DNA of 64,000 nt, taken from the NCBI GenBank assembly GCA_020635205.1, contig JACKAE010000002.1, forward strand, positions 186,001 through 250,000, written 5' to 3'. Shown here in pieces: positions 61,836 to 64,000 of this stretch (position 1 is the stretch's first letter; each line of letters starts with the position of its first letter). The translations under genes were made by a program, and so were the position numbers. The notes below the pieces were generated by a model. That model had not been told where the DNA came from, searched no databases, and saw only the letters and a program-made list of their open reading frames with translations. The DNA is from Ignavibacteria bacterium. GTDB lineage: Bacteria; Bacteroidota; Ignavibacteria; OLB7.

Positions 61836-63617
61836 ATGTTTCGCTCAATAGTTTTTCTCTTCTCTCTCTCTACACTTCTACTCCTAAGCTGTGGCGGTGG
61901 AGACTCCGACAACGCGCCGAAGCAAGGTTCCAATGAGGTGTCGTCAGCTCCGCGCTATGGTGGAATTTTTCGGCTGAATGTTTTGCGTGGAGATCCGAAC
62001 GGACTCGATCCGGTTCTGGTTGACTCGAAACATGCCGACGACATTGCCTCGCAGATTTTTGACAAGCTGATTGATCTGAACGACAGCTTGAAAATTGTGC
62101 CCGAGATTGCGAACTCTTGGGAGATTTCAGAGGATGGCTTGGTCTACACCTTCCACCTACGCACCGATGTCCGCTTTCAAGATGATTCCTGTTTCAGCGA
62201 CGGGAAGGGACGCTTGATGAATGCCGCAGATGTGAAATATTCCCTGACTCGGTGTTGCGACCCTGACCAGCGGACGAAGACCTACTGGGCATTTCAAGGG
62301 AAAGTGAAGGGGGCAACGGAGTTCTACAATGCTGCGGAAAAGAAGAATCGGTTGGATGAGGTAACCGGTTTCAAAGTTGTAAATGACTCAACATTCCAGA
62401 TCCAGCTAACCGAGCCTTATGCACCCTTCATCTATCTGCTAATAAACTCTCTTGGCAGTGTTGTTCCTCGCGAAGCAGTGGAGAAATATGGGATCGACTT
62501 TGCACGGCATCCCGTTGGTACAGGGGCATTCCGCTTCGATCAGTGGACACAGGGGGTGAACGTTCTCCTCAGGCGGAACCCGAACTACTGGGGAAAAGAT
62601 GAGGAGGCAAACTCCTATCCCTACCTCGACAGTCTTGTTTTCACCTTTAAGAAAGATGATAACACGCAGTTCAACACGTTCGAGACTGGACAGCAGGAAG
62701 AGTTATTCAACATCCCTACCGAGCAGTTCGAGGCAATCTTCAACACCGAGACGCTCGAACTCAACCCAAAATTCTCGAAGTATCAGGCGCAGACCGTTCC
62801 GGCGATGTTAACCTGGTACTTTGCGTTCAACAACAGGAGAGCACCCTTTACCGATGCGAACGTTCGAAGAGCATTCAACTACGCAATCGATCGACTCCGC
62901 ATCGTCAAGTTCGTGCTGAACAACTCCCCCTACGCACCGGCAACGCACGGATTAACTCCTCCTGTCTTTCCCGACTATCCAGTTGATTCAATTCAGGGGT
63001 ATGATTACGATCAGGAGAGGGCACGCGAGCTTCTTGCGGCGGCGGGGTATCCGAACGGTGAAGGGTTCCCTCCAATCGCAATCCACATCTACGATGAGCC
63101 TCGGCTCCGCAAAGTGGCCGAGGCAATACAGGATCAGTTGAACAAGACGTTGAACGTCAATCTGGAAATCAAGCAGATGGCATTCCCGCAGCTAATTGAT
63201 TTGGCCGAAAGTGGAAAGATCGAATTTTGGGGGACGAGATGGTATGGAGATTACCCAGACCCAGAGACATATTTGAACCTGTTGAACGGACAGATTGTCC
63301 CCGACGATCCAACCAAACCGAGTAACCCAAATAGCTCCCGCTACGACAGTCCGGAGTACAACGACCTCTTCAATGAAGCTGTGCGAACGATTGACTATTT
63401 GGCGCGAATGATGCGATATGTGCAGGCTGAGCAACTTGCAATGGATGATGCCCCGGTTATGCCCCTCTTCTACGAGCGGCACTATCGCCTGCTACAACCA
63501 TACGTTCGCGGGATGAAGCTGGACCCCATGGCTCGGTATGATCTGAAGAGAGTCTGGCTCGACCTACCGGAAACTCGTGAAGCTGAAACAGCGGCGGGCA
63601 TTGCCGAATCGAAATAG
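61836..63617 (+). CDS. Peptide/nickel-type ABC transporter substrate-binding lipoprotein (SBP_bac_5)
   Basis: 593 residues with lipobox LSTLLLLSCGG. The SBP_bac_5 family pattern is clear: ADDIASQIFDKLIDLNDSLK, IVPEIANSWEISEDGLVYTF, VKYSLTRCCDPDQRTKTY, the strand PVGTGAFRFDQWTQG and NVRRAFNYAIDRLRIV. It binds oligopeptides in the periplasm for an ABC importer. No permease genes are nearby in the window. ATG 61836 is used, with AGGAAAG upstream. Confidence 0.9.
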   Translation: MFRSIVFLFSLSTLLLLSCGGGDSDNAPKQGSNEVSSAPRYGGIFRLNVLRGDPNGLDPVLVDSKHADDIASQIFDKLIDLNDSLKIVPEIANSWEISEDGLVYTFHLRTDVRFQDDSCFSDGKGRLMNAADVKYSLTRCCDPDQRTKTYWAFQGKVKGATEFYNAAEKKNRLDEVTGFKVVNDSTFQIQLTEPYAPFIYLLINSLGSVVPREAVEKYGIDFARHPVGTGAFRFDQWTQGVNVLLRRNPNYWGKDEEANSYPYLDSLVFTFKKDDNTQFNTFETGQQEELFNIPTEQFEAIFNTETLELNPKFSKYQAQTVPAMLTWYFAFNNRRAPFTDANVRRAFNYAIDRLRIVKFVLNNSPYAPATHGLTPPVFPDYPVDSIQGYDYDQERARELLAAAGYPNGEGFPPIAIHIYDEPRLRKVAEAIQDQLNKTLNVNLEIKQMAFPQLIDLAESGKIEFWGTRWYGDYPDPETYLNLLNGQIVPDDPTKPSNPNSSRYDSPEYNDLFNEAVRTIDYLARMMRYVQAEQLAMDDAPVMPLFYERHYRLLQPYVRGMKLDPMARYDLKRVWLDLPETREAETAAGIAESK

Positions 63618-63715
63618 AAGATTTGCAGAATTCTATTCATCAGTTGGCATCTCGTATATTCGCTACTCGTCGGCATGTTTTCGGGTAAATACTTTTCAAA
63701 CGAATAGGCTTGAAA

Positions 63716-64000
63716 ATGAAAAAGCATAGAATGCTTGCATTGTGGATGATCGTACTGGCAGGAGTAATTGGTGTTGAGTCGGTACAGGCTCAGACCTTCA
63801 GTGGTGATCGAAATGCTCGTGCCGGGCTTACAATCGGACCAGGTTTTGCAGCCGGAGGCTCAATGATTCTTGATTCTCCGAGTGGGTATAAGATCAAACC
63901 AGTCTTTGCTTGGACTGGAGAAGTCTCTACAACGTATCCCTTAACCGATGTGATTAGTAGTGGACTCTCATTGGGAATTCACTCGCGTGGGACTCGAGTC
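63716..64000 (+). CDS. Outer-membrane beta-barrel protein (partial, cut by window end)
   Basis: 95 codons visible up to the right edge. MKKHRMLALWMIVLAGVIGV to QAQ is a signal peptide; the mature part shows alternating strands (ARAGLTIGPGFAAGG, KPVFAWTGEVSTTYPL, GLSLGIHSRGTRV) as in PorT/OMP_b-brl type barrels. Too short to assign further. Confidence 0.75.
   Translation, partial: MKKHRMLALWMIVLAGVIGVESVQAQTFSGDRNARAGLTIGPGFAAGGSMILDSPSGYKIKPVFAWTGEVSTTYPLTDVISSGLSLGIHSRGTRV

Overview
The window looks like a chromosomal segment of a Bacteroidota/Chlorobiota-type bacterium, possibly a Kapabacteria- or Ignavibacteria-like lineage; the phylum-level call is inferred and the finer placement is a guess. 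Evidence: three secreted proteins with type IX secretion (T9SS) C-terminal sorting domains, many Cys-lipobox lipoproteins, a DUF4292/LolB-like lipoprotein next to LptD, CRTAC1-type VCBS proteins, TPR-LuxR regulators and little consistent Shine-Dalgarno use. No IS element, prophage or CRISPR array was seen.

Layout. 1-2273 (minus): moeA followed by a partial CRTAC1-like VCBS protein, with a divergent GNAT gene. 3176-18119 (minus): a long envelope block read leftward: TPR lipoprotein, DUF4292 lipoprotein, lptD, the 4.5S SRP RNA gene, an RNase E/G with a giant internal charged insert, dxr, rseP, surE, ftsX, lptG. 18210-25449: prfA, then minus-strand pdxB with two lipoproteins, a sugar-phosphate nucleotidyltransferase, a GH18 lipoprotein and a reductive-dehalogenase-like Fe-S protein. 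25604-34462: a sphingomyelin-synthase-like PAP2 protein, a FecR-like protein, a tandemly duplicated PhoX-like (DUF839) T9SS protein, a MauG-like peroxidase, an AUR1-like PAP2 protein and rsmA. 35028-49914: secreted hypotheticals, mtgA, a small T9SS protein, a tail-fibre-like protein, a conserved hypothetical, a radical SAM protein, DUF4159 and VWA proteins, an M16 peptidase pair (catalytic plus non-catalytic lipoprotein) and a TauE permease. 50089-57781 (minus): a T9SS protein, a TPR-LuxR regulator, pheS, rplT, rpmI, infC and a GH105 hydrolase. 58017-64000 (plus): an Ogg2-type glycosylase, a PGI/PMI-like isomerase, tRNA-Pro, a lipoprotein, a peptide-binding lipoprotein and a truncated beta-barrel protein.

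Functionally the window is dominated by envelope biogenesis: LPS transport (lptD, lptG), proteolysis and signalling (rseP), division (ftsX), peptidoglycan (mtgA, and possibly the nucleotidyltransferase), isoprenoid precursor (dxr), plus the translation cluster infC-rpmI-rplT-pheS and prfA, ffs, rsmA and tRNA-Pro.

The most striking feature outside the genes is the spacers. Many are filled by short, degenerate, roughly 7-bp-period repeats of several kinds: TTTTGAATT/AATTCAAAA, GGATTGCGGATTT, GAGTGTATGAG, GAGTCGAGTAG and CTTTGCG types. They often start within a few bases of a stop codon and end at the next start codon, point inward as inverted pairs, and in places supply the start codon (TTG of dxr and of the Ogg2-type gene) or coding sequence (FtsX tail, LptD signal peptide). 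They resemble the short tandemly repeated repetitive sequences known from cyanobacteria, but I know of no description of this arrangement. One such spacer, between rng and dxr, has been duplicated together with the gene ends that flank it.
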